Assembly: GCF_004320525.1 (NCBI RefSeq)
Contig: NZ_SIHX01000010.1
Span: 62,001 to 126,000, forward strand
From: Arthrobacter sp. S39
GTDB lineage: Bacteria; Actinomycetota; Actinomycetes; Actinomycetales; Micrococcaceae
Direction of reading: 5' to 3'
Length of the DNA stretch: 64,000 bases
A program made the translations under genes and the position numbers. The notes below the pieces were generated by a model. That model was not told where the DNA came from, did not search any database, and saw only the letters and a list, made by a program, of their open reading frames with translations. Each line of letters starts with the position of its first letter. The first letter of the stretch is position 1. Positions 47,442-55,814 of the stretch are shown here, one piece after another.

Positions 47442-48947
47442 ATGGGACTCACCTCTCCCGCGGTGCCGCTGATCCAGATCGAAAAATTATCAAAGCGCTT
47501 TGGCGTCAACGCGGCCTTACAGGACGTCGACCTGACGCTGGATGCCGGCAGCATCCACGCATTGCTCGGTCAGAACGGCGCGGGCAAATCCACCCTCATC
47601 AAAATCCTGTCAGGGCTGTACACCCTCACAAGCGGCAGTGTCACCGTCGGCGGACACCTGCTGGGAACACCGGAAGCTACCGAGAACATGGCCTTCATTC
47701 ACCAGGACCTGGGCCTGGTGGACTCGATGACCATCGCCGAGAACATTGCGCTGGGTACCGGCTTTGGCCGCTCGGGTGGCTTCATTTCCTGGCGCCAGGT
47801 CCGCGACGACGCCGCGGAGGCACTCCAGACCGTGGCCTCGCACCTCGAACCCGACCGGTACGTTTCAGAACTGACACGGGCGGACAAATCCCTGGTCGCC
47901 ATCGCCAGGGCGCTGGCTTCGAACGCCTCTGTGATCGTCCTGGATGAACCCACTGCCAGCCTTCCCGCAGCAGATTCCCGCAAGCTTTTTGACGTGCTGG
48001 AGAAATTGCGAAGCAACGGGCACGGGCTGCTGTACGTGAGCCACCGGCTCGACGAAGTTTTCGCCATCTCGGACACCGTCACAGTGCTGCGGGACGGCCG
48101 GCTCATCCACAGCGGTCCCATCGCCGGGAAATCCCCGCGCGAGCTCGTGGTGGATATCGTCGGCCACAAACCAGTCAGCTATACCTCGGGCAACGGCATC
48201 CAGCCGGAGGCGGAACGTTTGGTCGTCGAAGAACTCAGCACCCCGCAGACAAAGGCCATTTCCTTTTCGGTCCGTGCAGGCGAGGTTGTGGGCATGGTGG
48301 GGCTGACCGGTGCCGGGCACATGGAGCTGGGGCGCGCCCTGGCCGGAGCGCACAGGATAACGTCCGGCAGCGCCCGGCTCGACTCGACCGACTACCACCC
48401 GCGGACACCGGCAGAAGCCGTGGACGCAGGCGTCGGTTTCGTCACCAGCAACAGGATGGAAGAGGGCTGCGCTCCGGAGCTGTCGCTGCGGGAGAACTTC
48501 CTGCCCAATCCGGGGATCCGTTCCAAGAACCCGTTCGCGTGGACCCGCCCCCGCAAGGAACGGGAATTGGCAGGCCAGCTCGTCGAGCGGTACGGCGTCA
48601 GGCCGGCATTGACCGAAGTAGCAATCGCCACGCTGTCCGGCGGCAATCAGCAGAAAATCATGATCGGCAGGTGGCTCAGTACACGGAGGAAACTCATCAT
48701 CCTCGAGGAACCCACCGCCGGCGTGGACGTCGGCGCCAAAGCCGACATCTACACCCTCCTGGAAGAGTCCCTCGCGGCCGGACTCGCAGTCCTGATGATC
48801 TCAACCGACTTCGAAGAAGTCGCCAACGTCTGCCACCGTGCACTCGTTTTTGTCCAGGGAACCGTCACCGCGGAGCTATCCGGCGCTGACCTGACCATTT
48901 CAAACCTCACTGCGGCGGCCTCCGGTGCTGCTCTCACTTCGGAGTAA
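47442..48947 (+). CDS. Sugar ABC transporter ATP-binding protein (RbsA-type, two ATPase domains)
   Basis: This 501-aa double ATPase has a first domain with Walker A LLGQNGAGKSTLIK, Walker B SVIVLDEPTASL and the switch LLYVSHRLDE, but a degenerate signature (SELTRADKSLVAIARAL). The second domain lacks the Walker A Lys (GLTGAGHMELG) yet keeps an ideal signature (LSGGNQQKIMIGRWL). This asymmetry is normal for RbsA/XylG/MglA proteins. The start at ATG 47442 has AAGGAG 5 nt upstream; the frame continues upstream without similarity. It heads the importer operon, with permease and binding protein following. Confidence 0.95.
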   Translation: MGLTSPAVPLIQIEKLSKRFGVNAALQDVDLTLDAGSIHALLGQNGAGKSTLIKILSGLYTLTSGSVTVGGHLLGTPEATENMAFIHQDLGLVDSMTIAENIALGTGFGRSGGFISWRQVRDDAAEALQTVASHLEPDRYVSELTRADKSLVAIARALASNASVIVLDEPTASLPAADSRKLFDVLEKLRSNGHGLLYVSHRLDEVFAISDTVTVLRDGRLIHSGPIAGKSPRELVVDIVGHKPVSYTSGNGIQPEAERLVVEELSTPQTKAISFSVRAGEVVGMVGLTGAGHMELGRALAGAHRITSGSARLDSTDYHPRTPAEAVDAGVGFVTSNRMEEGCAPELSLRENFLPNPGIRSKNPFAWTRPRKERELAGQLVERYGVRPALTEVAIATLSGGNQQKIMIGRWLSTRRKLIILEEPTAGVDVGAKADIYTLLEESLAAGLAVLMISTDFEEVANVCHRALVFVQGTVTAELSGADLTISNLTAAASGAALTSE

Positions 48948-48954
48948 TCCTCAC

Positions 48955-50061
48955 ATGACCCAGCTAAAGACCAGCCGCCAACGCGGCGGCGCGGCCCACC
49001 TCCTCGGGCCCTACGGCCTCGTCCTGATCCTGGTGGTACTGTTCGCAGTATTCGCCCTGATCCTCCCGCAGACCTTCCTCTCAGGCCGCAACTTCAACGC
49101 CATCCTCAGCAACCAGGCCATCCCTGCACTGCTGGCGCTGGGAGCCATGATCCCCATCGCCACCGGAAAATTCGATCTCTCCATCGGGTATGGCCTTGGG
49201 CTCTCGCACGTGATCGTCCTCAAGCTGATCGTGGACGGCAACATGCCTTGGGGCATAGCCGCCCTGGTGGCCATCGGGGTGATGGCACTGGTGGGAGTGG
49301 TCAACGGCCTCCTGGTCGAATTCGGGCAGATCGACTCCTTCGTTGCCACCCTGGGAACGGGAACCGTGTTGTACGCCATCACCGGAGCCATCACCAACGG
49401 TGCGCGCGTCGTGCCGGGGGACGGCGGCCTGCCCGTCTCCTTCAAGGACCTCTACGACTCCAAGATCGCCGGAGTTCCGATTGTCGCGGTGTACCTGCTG
49501 ATCGTCGCGGTGATTCTGTGGATCCTGTTTGAACGGCTTCCGCTGGGACGCTACTTCTACGTACTTGGCTCCAACCCGCGGGCAGCGGCCCTGATGGGGA
49601 TTCCGACTAAAAGGTACTCCATCTACGCCTTCGCCTTCTCCGCCGTGGTCACCGGTGTGGCCGGGGTGCTTCTCGCCTCCCAGCAGCAGATCGGAAACCC
49701 CAGCGTCGGCATGGACTACCTGCTGCCAGCCTTTGTGGGAGCACTGCTGGGAGCTACAGCCATCAAGCCCGGACGCGCCAACGTGATCGGGACCCTGGTA
49801 GCGGTCATCACGCTGGCCATCGGCTTGGCCGGCATCTCCCAGCTGGGCGCCCAGTTCTGGGTCACCCCGCTCTTCAACGGCGTCACCCTGCTAATCGCCG
49901 TCGGCCTGGCAGGATACTCCGCCCGCCGCAAACTCCGGGCCGGGGCGGTGGCCGCCCCGCCGCCCACACTGCCCAAAGCGGACGACGCCGGGCCCTCGGC
50001 TCCCGCGGGACCTGCCACTACCGCTGCGCTTCCGCCGGCCCCTGCCATCACCGCCCTCTAG
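48955..50061 (+). CDS. Sugar ABC transporter permease (RbsC-type)
   Basis: This 368-aa permease has roughly ten hydrophobic segments. The N-terminus is SRQRGGAAHLLGPYGLVLIL and the FLSGRNFNAILSNQAIPALL helix is typical of the family; the coupling region is RYFYVLGSNPRAAALMGIPT. The last 40 residues are a hydrophilic Ala/Pro-rich tail. It lies 7 nt downstream of the ATPase gene, with GGAG about 10 nt before the ATG at 48955. One permease gene implies a homodimer, as in ribose-type systems. Confidence 0.94.
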   Translation: MTQLKTSRQRGGAAHLLGPYGLVLILVVLFAVFALILPQTFLSGRNFNAILSNQAIPALLALGAMIPIATGKFDLSIGYGLGLSHVIVLKLIVDGNMPWGIAALVAIGVMALVGVVNGLLVEFGQIDSFVATLGTGTVLYAITGAITNGARVVPGDGGLPVSFKDLYDSKIAGVPIVAVYLLIVAVILWILFERLPLGRYFYVLGSNPRAAALMGIPTKRYSIYAFAFSAVVTGVAGVLLASQQQIGNPSVGMDYLLPAFVGALLGATAIKPGRANVIGTLVAVITLAIGLAGISQLGAQFWVTPLFNGVTLLIAVGLAGYSARRKLRAGAVAAPPPTLPKADDAGPSAPAGPATTAALPPAPAITAL

Positions 50062-50146
50062 CCTGACCGGCACCACTGACCCATCACACCCAAGAACTGA
50101 ACAGGCACCACCTCAGGCACTTCCCCCTTGACTGAAAGGCTTCACC

Positions 50147-51292
50147 ATGAACCACTCCGCTCCCCGGCTGCTGCTCGCCGCCGGCGCCATCATGGCCCTT
50201 GGGCTCACAGCCTGCACCAGCGGCTCTTCCGAATCAGCTTCCGCCGGCGCGACGGCTGCAGGGGACAGCGGCTGTGCCGACGTCGTCGCCACCGCTCAAA
50301 AGGCCGTAGACGCGGCGTCCAAATCGGACACACCGTGGGACGGCCCCACGACGGGCCCTACGGCTGCATCCGGAAAGACGCTGGTCTACGTGGCCCAGTC
50401 CATGACCAACCCCGGCGTGGCCGGGGTGGCAAAGGGCCTGCAGGAAGCGGCCGCAGCCATCGGCTGGAACGTCAAGGTCATCGACGGCCTCGGAACCCCG
50501 GCGGGGATCCAAAGCGCCTTCAGCCAGGCCCTGACCATCAAGCCGGACGGCATCGTTATCGGCGGTTTTGATCCCAAGACCACGGCAGCCCAGGTCGCGG
50601 AGGCGAACGCTGCCAAGATCCCGCTGGCCGCCTGGCAGGCCCTTTCAACGCCGGGCCCCAGCACCGACCCGCTGCTGTTCACCAACATCACCACGAAGGT
50701 TGAAGACGTCGCCAAAATCAGCGCCGATTACGTCATCGCGAAATCGAACGGCAACGCCGGCGTCGTGATCTTCACGGACTCCTCCATCCCGTTCGCCGAA
50801 GGCAAATCACAGATGATCAGGAAGGAACTGGAAACCTGTTCCGGGATCAAGGTCCTGGAATATGACAATGTCCCGCTCTCGGACGTCAGTGCCCGGATGC
50901 CGCAGGAAGTATCCTCGCTGCTGAGCAAGCACAACGAAGCCTGGACGTACTCGGTGGCCATCAATGACGTTTACTACGAAAACGCTGCCGCCGCCTTGCG
51001 GGCAGGCGGCGTGAAGGCAGGCGGCGCACCCTTCAACGTGGGGGCCGGCGACGGTGACTCCTCAGCACTTCAGCGCATCAAGGCCGATGACTACCAGGCC
51101 GCAACCGTCCCGTCACCGCTGAAGTCCGAGGGCTGGCAAATCGTGGACGAGCTCAACCGCGCCTTCAGCGGCCAGCCCGCCAGCGGCTACGTGCCTCAGA
51201 TCCACGTGTCCACCAAAGAAAACACCACTGCCACGGATGCCTGGGATCCAGCAGGCTACCAGGACGCTTACCGCGCAATCTGGGGTAAGTAA
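50147..51292 (+). CDS. Sugar ABC transporter substrate-binding lipoprotein (RbsB-type)
   Basis: This 381-aa lipoprotein has a signal ending in GLTACTSG (lipobox LTAC). The mature protein is a type 1 periplasmic-binding fold with two alternating domains: KTLVYVAQSMTNPGVAGVAK, IKPDGIVIGGFDPKTTAAQV and VVIFTDSSIPFAEGKSQMIR. It is third in the importer operon after an 85-nt gap. The following genes for sugar-acid oxidation suggest an idonate-, ketogluconate- or aldonate-like ligand. It is not similar to the amino-acid-type binding proteins at 26 and 34 kb. Confidence 0.94.
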   Translation: MNHSAPRLLLAAGAIMALGLTACTSGSSESASAGATAAGDSGCADVVATAQKAVDAASKSDTPWDGPTTGPTAASGKTLVYVAQSMTNPGVAGVAKGLQEAAAAIGWNVKVIDGLGTPAGIQSAFSQALTIKPDGIVIGGFDPKTTAAQVAEANAAKIPLAAWQALSTPGPSTDPLLFTNITTKVEDVAKISADYVIAKSNGNAGVVIFTDSSIPFAEGKSQMIRKELETCSGIKVLEYDNVPLSDVSARMPQEVSSLLSKHNEAWTYSVAINDVYYENAAAALRAGGVKAGGAPFNVGAGDGDSSALQRIKADDYQAATVPSPLKSEGWQIVDELNRAFSGQPASGYVPQIHVSTKENTTATDAWDPAGYQDAYRAIWGK

Positions 51293-51366
51293 ACCGGGGC
51301 ACTTTCGGGAAATTATCCCTTCGCTAATGTAAATACGGGCTCCGGCCCGGGAACCAAGGTTGGAAA

Positions 51367-52377
51367 TTGAACAACAACATCACCCCGCAGGCCACCGGCC
51401 CGGCGAATGGCACCACCGTTCCACGCAGTGCCGGCTTCGTCGGACTGGGGCTCATGGGTGCCCCCATGGCCGCCAATCTGCTCAAGGCGGGGTGGTCGGT
51501 CACAGCATGGAACCGTTCCACTGCTGCCGTGGATGCCTTCGTTCGCCTCGGGGGAGCGCGCGTCAAGAACGTCGCAGCCCTCCGGGACGAGCCGGTGATC
51601 ATCTTTATGCTCCCTGACCTGTCATTCATCGAGGAGGCCTCCGCCGGCCTCCTCGCTGAATGGCGGTTGGCGCCGCCACGGCCAGGAACGCTTGTGGTGG
51701 TCATGAGCAGCGTTTCGCCGGTAGGTGTCAAGGCTTTCGGCCTTGCCGTCGCCGAAGCCAGCGGCGGGAACGCCACCGTGTTGGACGCTCCGGTCAGCGG
51801 AGGCACAGCCGGGGCGGTTGACGGCACGCTGGCGATCATGGCCGGCGGTCCGGCTGAGCATTTTGAGCGGCTCCGGCCGGTCCTCGAGGCGATGGGCACC
51901 ATGGTCAGGCGGCTGGGCGAACTCGGTTCCGGGTCCCTGGCCAAAGCGTGCAACCAACTGATCGTCGGAACCACGACGGCGGCGCTTGCCGAGGCCGCCG
52001 AACTCGCCGAACGCTCCGGCATGGAGGTCGAATCCCTCTTTGAAGTGCTTTCCGGCGGCCTTGCGGCGAGCAGGGTGCTCGAATTCGTCGGACCTCGCCT
52101 GGCCGCCAAGGACTATGCGCCCACCGGGCCGGCGAAGTTCATGCACAAAGATCTTTCCTTTGTGCTGGCAAGCGCCGCCGCTGCGGGTGCCACCGTGCCG
52201 ATGGCGACGGCCGCCGTTGCACTTTACGGTGAACTCAAGGACCAGGGACTGGGCGATCTGGACCTGGCGGTGGTGCGGCAAACCATCGCCAACCTTAGCG
52301 CTGCCGGAGCTGACACCGCAGCAGTACCCGGTACAGCAGCCCGCACGACAGCCACTGCCCAGGAGACAACACCATGA
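51367..52377 (+). CDS. Beta-hydroxyacid dehydrogenase (3-hydroxyisobutyrate / tartronate semialdehyde reductase family)
   Basis: This 336-aa enzyme has the NAD(P) site GFVGLGLMGAPMAANLLKAG, the substrate-binding DAPVSGGTAGAVDGTLAIMA and the catalytic Lys in GSLAKACNQLIVG. The start is a TTG at 51367 with AAGG nearby; the first roughly 15 residues precede the conserved fold. The final 30 residues are Ala/Thr-rich and beyond the normal family end. Its stop overlaps the next start by 4 nt, tying it to the idonate-type enzymes. In sugar-acid pathways such enzymes reduce tartronate semialdehyde or oxidise 3-hydroxyacids. Confidence 0.92.
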   Translation: MNNNITPQATGPANGTTVPRSAGFVGLGLMGAPMAANLLKAGWSVTAWNRSTAAVDAFVRLGGARVKNVAALRDEPVIIFMLPDLSFIEEASAGLLAEWRLAPPRPGTLVVVMSSVSPVGVKAFGLAVAEASGGNATVLDAPVSGGTAGAVDGTLAIMAGGPAEHFERLRPVLEAMGTMVRRLGELGSGSLAKACNQLIVGTTTAALAEAAELAERSGMEVESLFEVLSGGLAASRVLEFVGPRLAAKDYAPTGPAKFMHKDLSFVLASAAAAGATVPMATAAVALYGELKDQGLGDLDLAVVRQTIANLSAAGADTAAVPGTAARTTATAQETTP

Positions 52378-53144
52378 GCTCACTCTTTGACCTGACCGGG
52401 AAGGTTGCCCTGGTGACCGGCTCCAGCAGGGGGATCGGTAACGCTTTGGCGCGGGCGTTGGCCGACGCCGGTGCGACGGTGGTGCTGAACGGCATTAATG
52501 CCGGGCGGCTCAAGGACGCGGCGGCGGCGATGGCTGCGGAGTATGCGCCGGGCCGGGTGCACAGTATCGCCTTTGATGTCACCTCCGATGCTGAGGCGGC
52601 GCGGGGTGTTGGGTGGGTGGAGGAGCATGTGGGGCCGTTGGAGATCCTGGTGAACAATGCCGGGATCCAGCACCGGGTGCCGATGCTTGACCTGGACGTG
52701 AAGGATTGGGAGCGGGTGATTTCCACGGACCTGACGAGCGCGTTTCTGGTGGGGCGGGAGGCTGCCCGGCACATGATCCGCCGGGGCCACGGGAAGATCA
52801 TCAACATCTGTTCGGTCCAGACCGATCTGGCCCGTCCGACGATCGCCCCGTATGTTGCGGCGAAGGGCGGGCTGCGGAACCTGACCCGTGCCATGACCGC
52901 CGAGTGGGCGGGTTCGGGGTTGCAGATCAACGGGATCGCGCCGGGTTACATCCACACCGAGATGACGCAGAACCTGGTGGATGATGAGCAGTTCAATGCG
53001 TGGATCCTGGGGCGGACGCCGGCGCACCGGTGGGGCACGGTGCAGGACCTGGCCGGGCCTGCGGTGTGGCTGGCCTCGGCCGGCTCGGATTTTGTGAGCG
53101 GGCAGACGATCTTTATCGACGGCGGAATGACGGTGGTGGTCTGA
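52374..53144 (+). CDS. idnO: SDR-family gluconate 5-dehydrogenase-like enzyme
   Basis: This 256-aa short-chain dehydrogenase has the coenzyme motif TGSSRGIGNALARALADAG, the NNAGIQHR segment, Ser in NICSVQTD and the catalytic pair in PYVAAKGGL (YxxxK). GIQHRVPMLDLDVKDWERVI and the FVSGQTIFIDGGMTVVV ending are what one sees in IdnO/Gno enzymes that reduce 5-keto-D-gluconate to D-gluconate. It sits directly before the IdnD-like gene (TGATG overlap) and near gluconokinase, so the idonate pathway reading is strong. Confidence 0.92.
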   Translation: MSSLFDLTGKVALVTGSSRGIGNALARALADAGATVVLNGINAGRLKDAAAAMAAEYAPGRVHSIAFDVTSDAEAARGVGWVEEHVGPLEILVNNAGIQHRVPMLDLDVKDWERVISTDLTSAFLVGREAARHMIRRGHGKIINICSVQTDLARPTIAPYVAAKGGLRNLTRAMTAEWAGSGLQINGIAPGYIHTEMTQNLVDDEQFNAWILGRTPAHRWGTVQDLAGPAVWLASAGSDFVSGQTIFIDGGMTVVV

Positions 53145-54259
53145 TGCCCGCGAACATAACACTCCCCGAGTCGGGGCTGGCCGTAGTGGCCCACGCCGCC
53201 GGTGGCCTCCGCATTGAGGACATTCCCTTGGTGCCGCCGCATCCCGACCAGGCTGTTGTCGAAATAGCCTATGGCGGGATCTGCGGCTCAGATTTGCACT
53301 ATTGGCTGCACGGTGCGGCCGGAGAGTCGGTGCTGAAAGCGCCCATGGTGCTCGGACACGAAATCGTGGGCGTGGTGGTCCGCGCCGCGGCAGACGGAAC
53401 GGGCCCGGCAGAGGGCTCCGCCGTTGCCGTGCATCCAGCAACCCCCGGCCCCGGCCCAGGCCCCGGGGTCGTCAAATACCCCGAAGACCGGCCCAACCTT
53501 TCACCGGGCTGCACGTACCTGGGCAGTGCGGCCCGCTACCCGCACACGGACGGCGCGTTCAGCCGGTATGCCAACCTTCCAACCCGGATGCTGCGGGTAT
53601 TGCCGGATGGCCTGGACCTGCGCACGACGGCCCTGATCGAGCCCGCCAGCGTGGCCTGGCACGCAGTCTCAAGGGCCGGTGACGTTCGGGGGAAGACTGC
53701 CCTCGTGATCGGCAGCGGCCCCATCGGCGCCCTGACCGTTGCGGTGCTCAAACGCGCCGGCGCGGCCCGGATCACCGCCGTCGACATGCATCCCAGGCCG
53801 CTGGAGATCGCACAGGCCGTCGGAGCGGACGAGGTCCTGATGGCCACTGATGTGGAGGCGATCGCGGCCGTTCAGGCCGACGTCGTGATTGAATCCTCCG
53901 GCAGCCACCACGGCCTGGCCTCCGCGATCCAGGGCGCCGCCCGCGGCGGGAAGGTCGTGATGGTCGGCCTCCTGCCGTCAGGGCCGCAGCCGGTCCTGAT
54001 CTCCCTGGCCATCACCCGGGAACTGGACCTCAAAGGCTCGTTCCGGTTCAATGACGAGATCGACGACGTCATCACAGCGCTGGCTGACGGCTCCCTTTTT
54101 GTTGACCCCGTCGTTACCCATGTCTTCCCCCTGGAACGCGGGCTTGAGGCGTTCGAAACAGCCAAGGACTCGGCCGGGTCCGGCAAGGTCCTGCTGAGCT
54201 TCGCTCCGGTGGCGCTGGGAACTGTGCCGCTCCCTACAGGTGATTGGAGTGCCCTGTGA
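53144..54259 (+). CDS. idnD: L-idonate 5-dehydrogenase-like MDR enzyme
   Basis: This 371-aa zinc-type medium-chain dehydrogenase has the catalytic-zinc residues in GGICGSDLHYWLHG, GHEIVG and Glu in LIEPASVAWHAV, and the coenzyme site VIGSGPIGALTVAVLKRAGA. DGAFSRYANLP and GSAARYPHTDGAF are like IdnD of enteric bacteria. The structural-zinc lobe, which in IdnD carries four Cys, is here Pro/Gly-rich (HPATPGPGPGPGVVKYPEDR) with a single Cys following, so that zinc site appears lost. The ATG shares one base with the preceding stop codon. It would oxidise L-idonate to 5-ketogluconate. Confidence 0.92.
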   Translation: MPANITLPESGLAVVAHAAGGLRIEDIPLVPPHPDQAVVEIAYGGICGSDLHYWLHGAAGESVLKAPMVLGHEIVGVVVRAAADGTGPAEGSAVAVHPATPGPGPGPGVVKYPEDRPNLSPGCTYLGSAARYPHTDGAFSRYANLPTRMLRVLPDGLDLRTTALIEPASVAWHAVSRAGDVRGKTALVIGSGPIGALTVAVLKRAGAARITAVDMHPRPLEIAQAVGADEVLMATDVEAIAAVQADVVIESSGSHHGLASAIQGAARGGKVVMVGLLPSGPQPVLISLAITRELDLKGSFRFNDEIDDVITALADGSLFVDPVVTHVFPLERGLEAFETAKDSAGSGKVLLSFAPVALGTVPLPTGDWSAL

Positions 54260-54786
54260 ACGTGGCGATCCGCCCCATGGTGGTCATGGGTGTGTCGGGA
54301 AGCGGAAAGAGCGTCCTGGGTGCAGCGCTCGGAGAGAGCCTCGGCATTGCCTTCATCGATGCCGATGACCTTCATCCGACGTCGAACAAGGCGCTGATGG
54401 CAGCGGGTATTCCGCTGACTGATGCGGACAGAATCCCGTGGCTGGGGGTGGTTGGGTCAACCATTGCCGGCGGCGTCCGCGACGGAGAGCCGAGTGTTGT
54501 TGCCTGCTCGGCGCTCAAACGCTCCTACCGCGATCTGTTGCGGAGCCACGTGCCTGACCTGGTCCTGGTTTACATTGACGGTGAGGCGGACACCATCGCG
54601 CACCGGCTCGAAACGCGGGAGCACGAGTTTATGCCCGCAACGCTTCTGGCCTCCCAGCTTGCGACGCTGGAACCACCGGCGGCGGACGAGGCGCATATCC
54701 GGGTTCCGGCGGAGCTGACGGTGGCGGAAGCCGTGGGCCTTGTCCGAAGCGCGCTCCAGGCGCCCGCTCCCGCCCGGCAGCCTTGA
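54256..54786 (+). CDS. gntK: Gluconokinase
   Basis: This 176-aa P-loop kinase has GVSGSGKSVLGAALGESL (Walker A), DADDLHPTSNKALMAAGIPL, DADRIPWLGVVG and ACSALKRSYRDLLR, followed by REHEFMPATLLASQLATLEP near the C-terminus. These are the signature blocks of GntK-type gluconokinases, which phosphorylate D-gluconate to 6-phosphogluconate. The start is a GTG overlapping the idnD-like stop by 4 nt. It completes an L-idonate to 5-ketogluconate to gluconate to 6-phosphogluconate route within one operon. Confidence 0.94.
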   Translation: MNVAIRPMVVMGVSGSGKSVLGAALGESLGIAFIDADDLHPTSNKALMAAGIPLTDADRIPWLGVVGSTIAGGVRDGEPSVVACSALKRSYRDLLRSHVPDLVLVYIDGEADTIAHRLETREHEFMPATLLASQLATLEPPAADEAHIRVPAELTVAEAVGLVRSALQAPAPARQP

Positions 54787-55810
54787 CCTCGCCGGGCTGA
54801 GCGCCGTGGGCCGGGCGGAAGAGGACCTGCACGACGAGCTTTTGGGACGCGTAGCCCGCCGCTACTTCGTCGACGGCATGCTGCAAAACGATATCGCCGC
54901 AGCTGAGCACCTTTCACGCCCCAGTGTGTCGCGCCTCCTGACGGAGGCGCGCGCACGGGGCGTTGTCCAGTTCAGGATCGGGCCGCCAGTGGACCGTGTC
55001 CGGGAACTGGAGACGCAACTACGGCGGCAGACCGGCCTGCGCCGCTGTGTCGTGGCCACCAGCAAGCCCCGTGCCCTGTATGGAACCTCGAGCAGGCTGG
55101 GGTACGTGGCGGCGCGGTATTTGGAGTCGCAGCTCGCGGCGACCCGGCTTCTGGGCGTCGCGTCGAGCCGGTCGTTGTCGTCGGTGGTGGATTCCCTTGC
55201 CGCTGCCCACCGGCCTGACCTGACGGTGGTTGATCTTCTGGGGTGCCCGCAGGGCAGCCGCCCCGGCCTCGCCGTGAAAGCCGGGGAGGGCGGCCGGTTG
55301 GTGGATGGGAGCGGACCCAACACCGCCCAGCTGATTGCGACGCGCTTGGGGGCGGCCTTCCGGGCACTGCCCGCGCCCTTCGTGTACCGGTCCGCCACAG
55401 CCCTCGATGCTGCCCTGGATTCGGAACCGGTCCGGGAAGCGCTGGCGCTTGGGACGCGTTGCGAGGTTGCCCTGGTTGGCATTGGATCCATGCAGCGTTT
55501 CGATGGCACCGGCGTCTACAGTCCTGTCCCTGTCCCGGAACTCGCCCGGCTTGAGCTGCAGGGTGCTGTGGGCCATTTGTGCGGACGCTTTCTCCGGATG
55601 GACGGTTCGCCGGTTGAACCCGGCATCGCGCCGTTGGTGCTGGGAATTGGGGCCGACGAACTGCCGAGCGTCCCCCAACGAATCGCCGTAGCCGCCGGCG
55701 CCCACAAGGTGGTCCCTATTGCCGCTGCCATCAGCGGTGGCATGGTCTCGGAACTGGTCACGGACCACACCACCGCCGCTGCGTTGCTATCCCTGCTCCT
55801 GCGCGGTTAG
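54740..55810 (+). CDS. SorC/DeoR-type sugar-binding transcriptional regulator
   Basis: This 356-aa regulator has an N-terminal helix-turn-helix (RYFVDGMLQNDIAAAEHLSR, SVSRLLTEARARGVVQ) and a large sugar-binding domain (about residues 90-350) typical of SorC/CggR-like proteins, with VALVGIGSMQRF and LVLGIGADELPSV. It starts at a TTG at 54740 and overlaps the gluconokinase gene by 47 nt. It is convergent with the GntP gene, their ends only 4 nt apart. It probably responds to a phosphorylated or free sugar acid and tunes the idonate/gluconate operon. Confidence 0.9.
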   Translation: MSEARSRRPLPPGSLDLAGLSAVGRAEEDLHDELLGRVARRYFVDGMLQNDIAAAEHLSRPSVSRLLTEARARGVVQFRIGPPVDRVRELETQLRRQTGLRRCVVATSKPRALYGTSSRLGYVAARYLESQLAATRLLGVASSRSLSSVVDSLAAAHRPDLTVVDLLGCPQGSRPGLAVKAGEGGRLVDGSGPNTAQLIATRLGAAFRALPAPFVYRSATALDAALDSEPVREALALGTRCEVALVGIGSMQRFDGTGVYSPVPVPELARLELQGAVGHLCGRFLRMDGSPVEPGIAPLVLGIGADELPSVPQRIAVAAGAHKVVPIAAAISGGMVSELVTDHTTAAALLSLLLRG

Positions 55811-55814
55811 GGCG

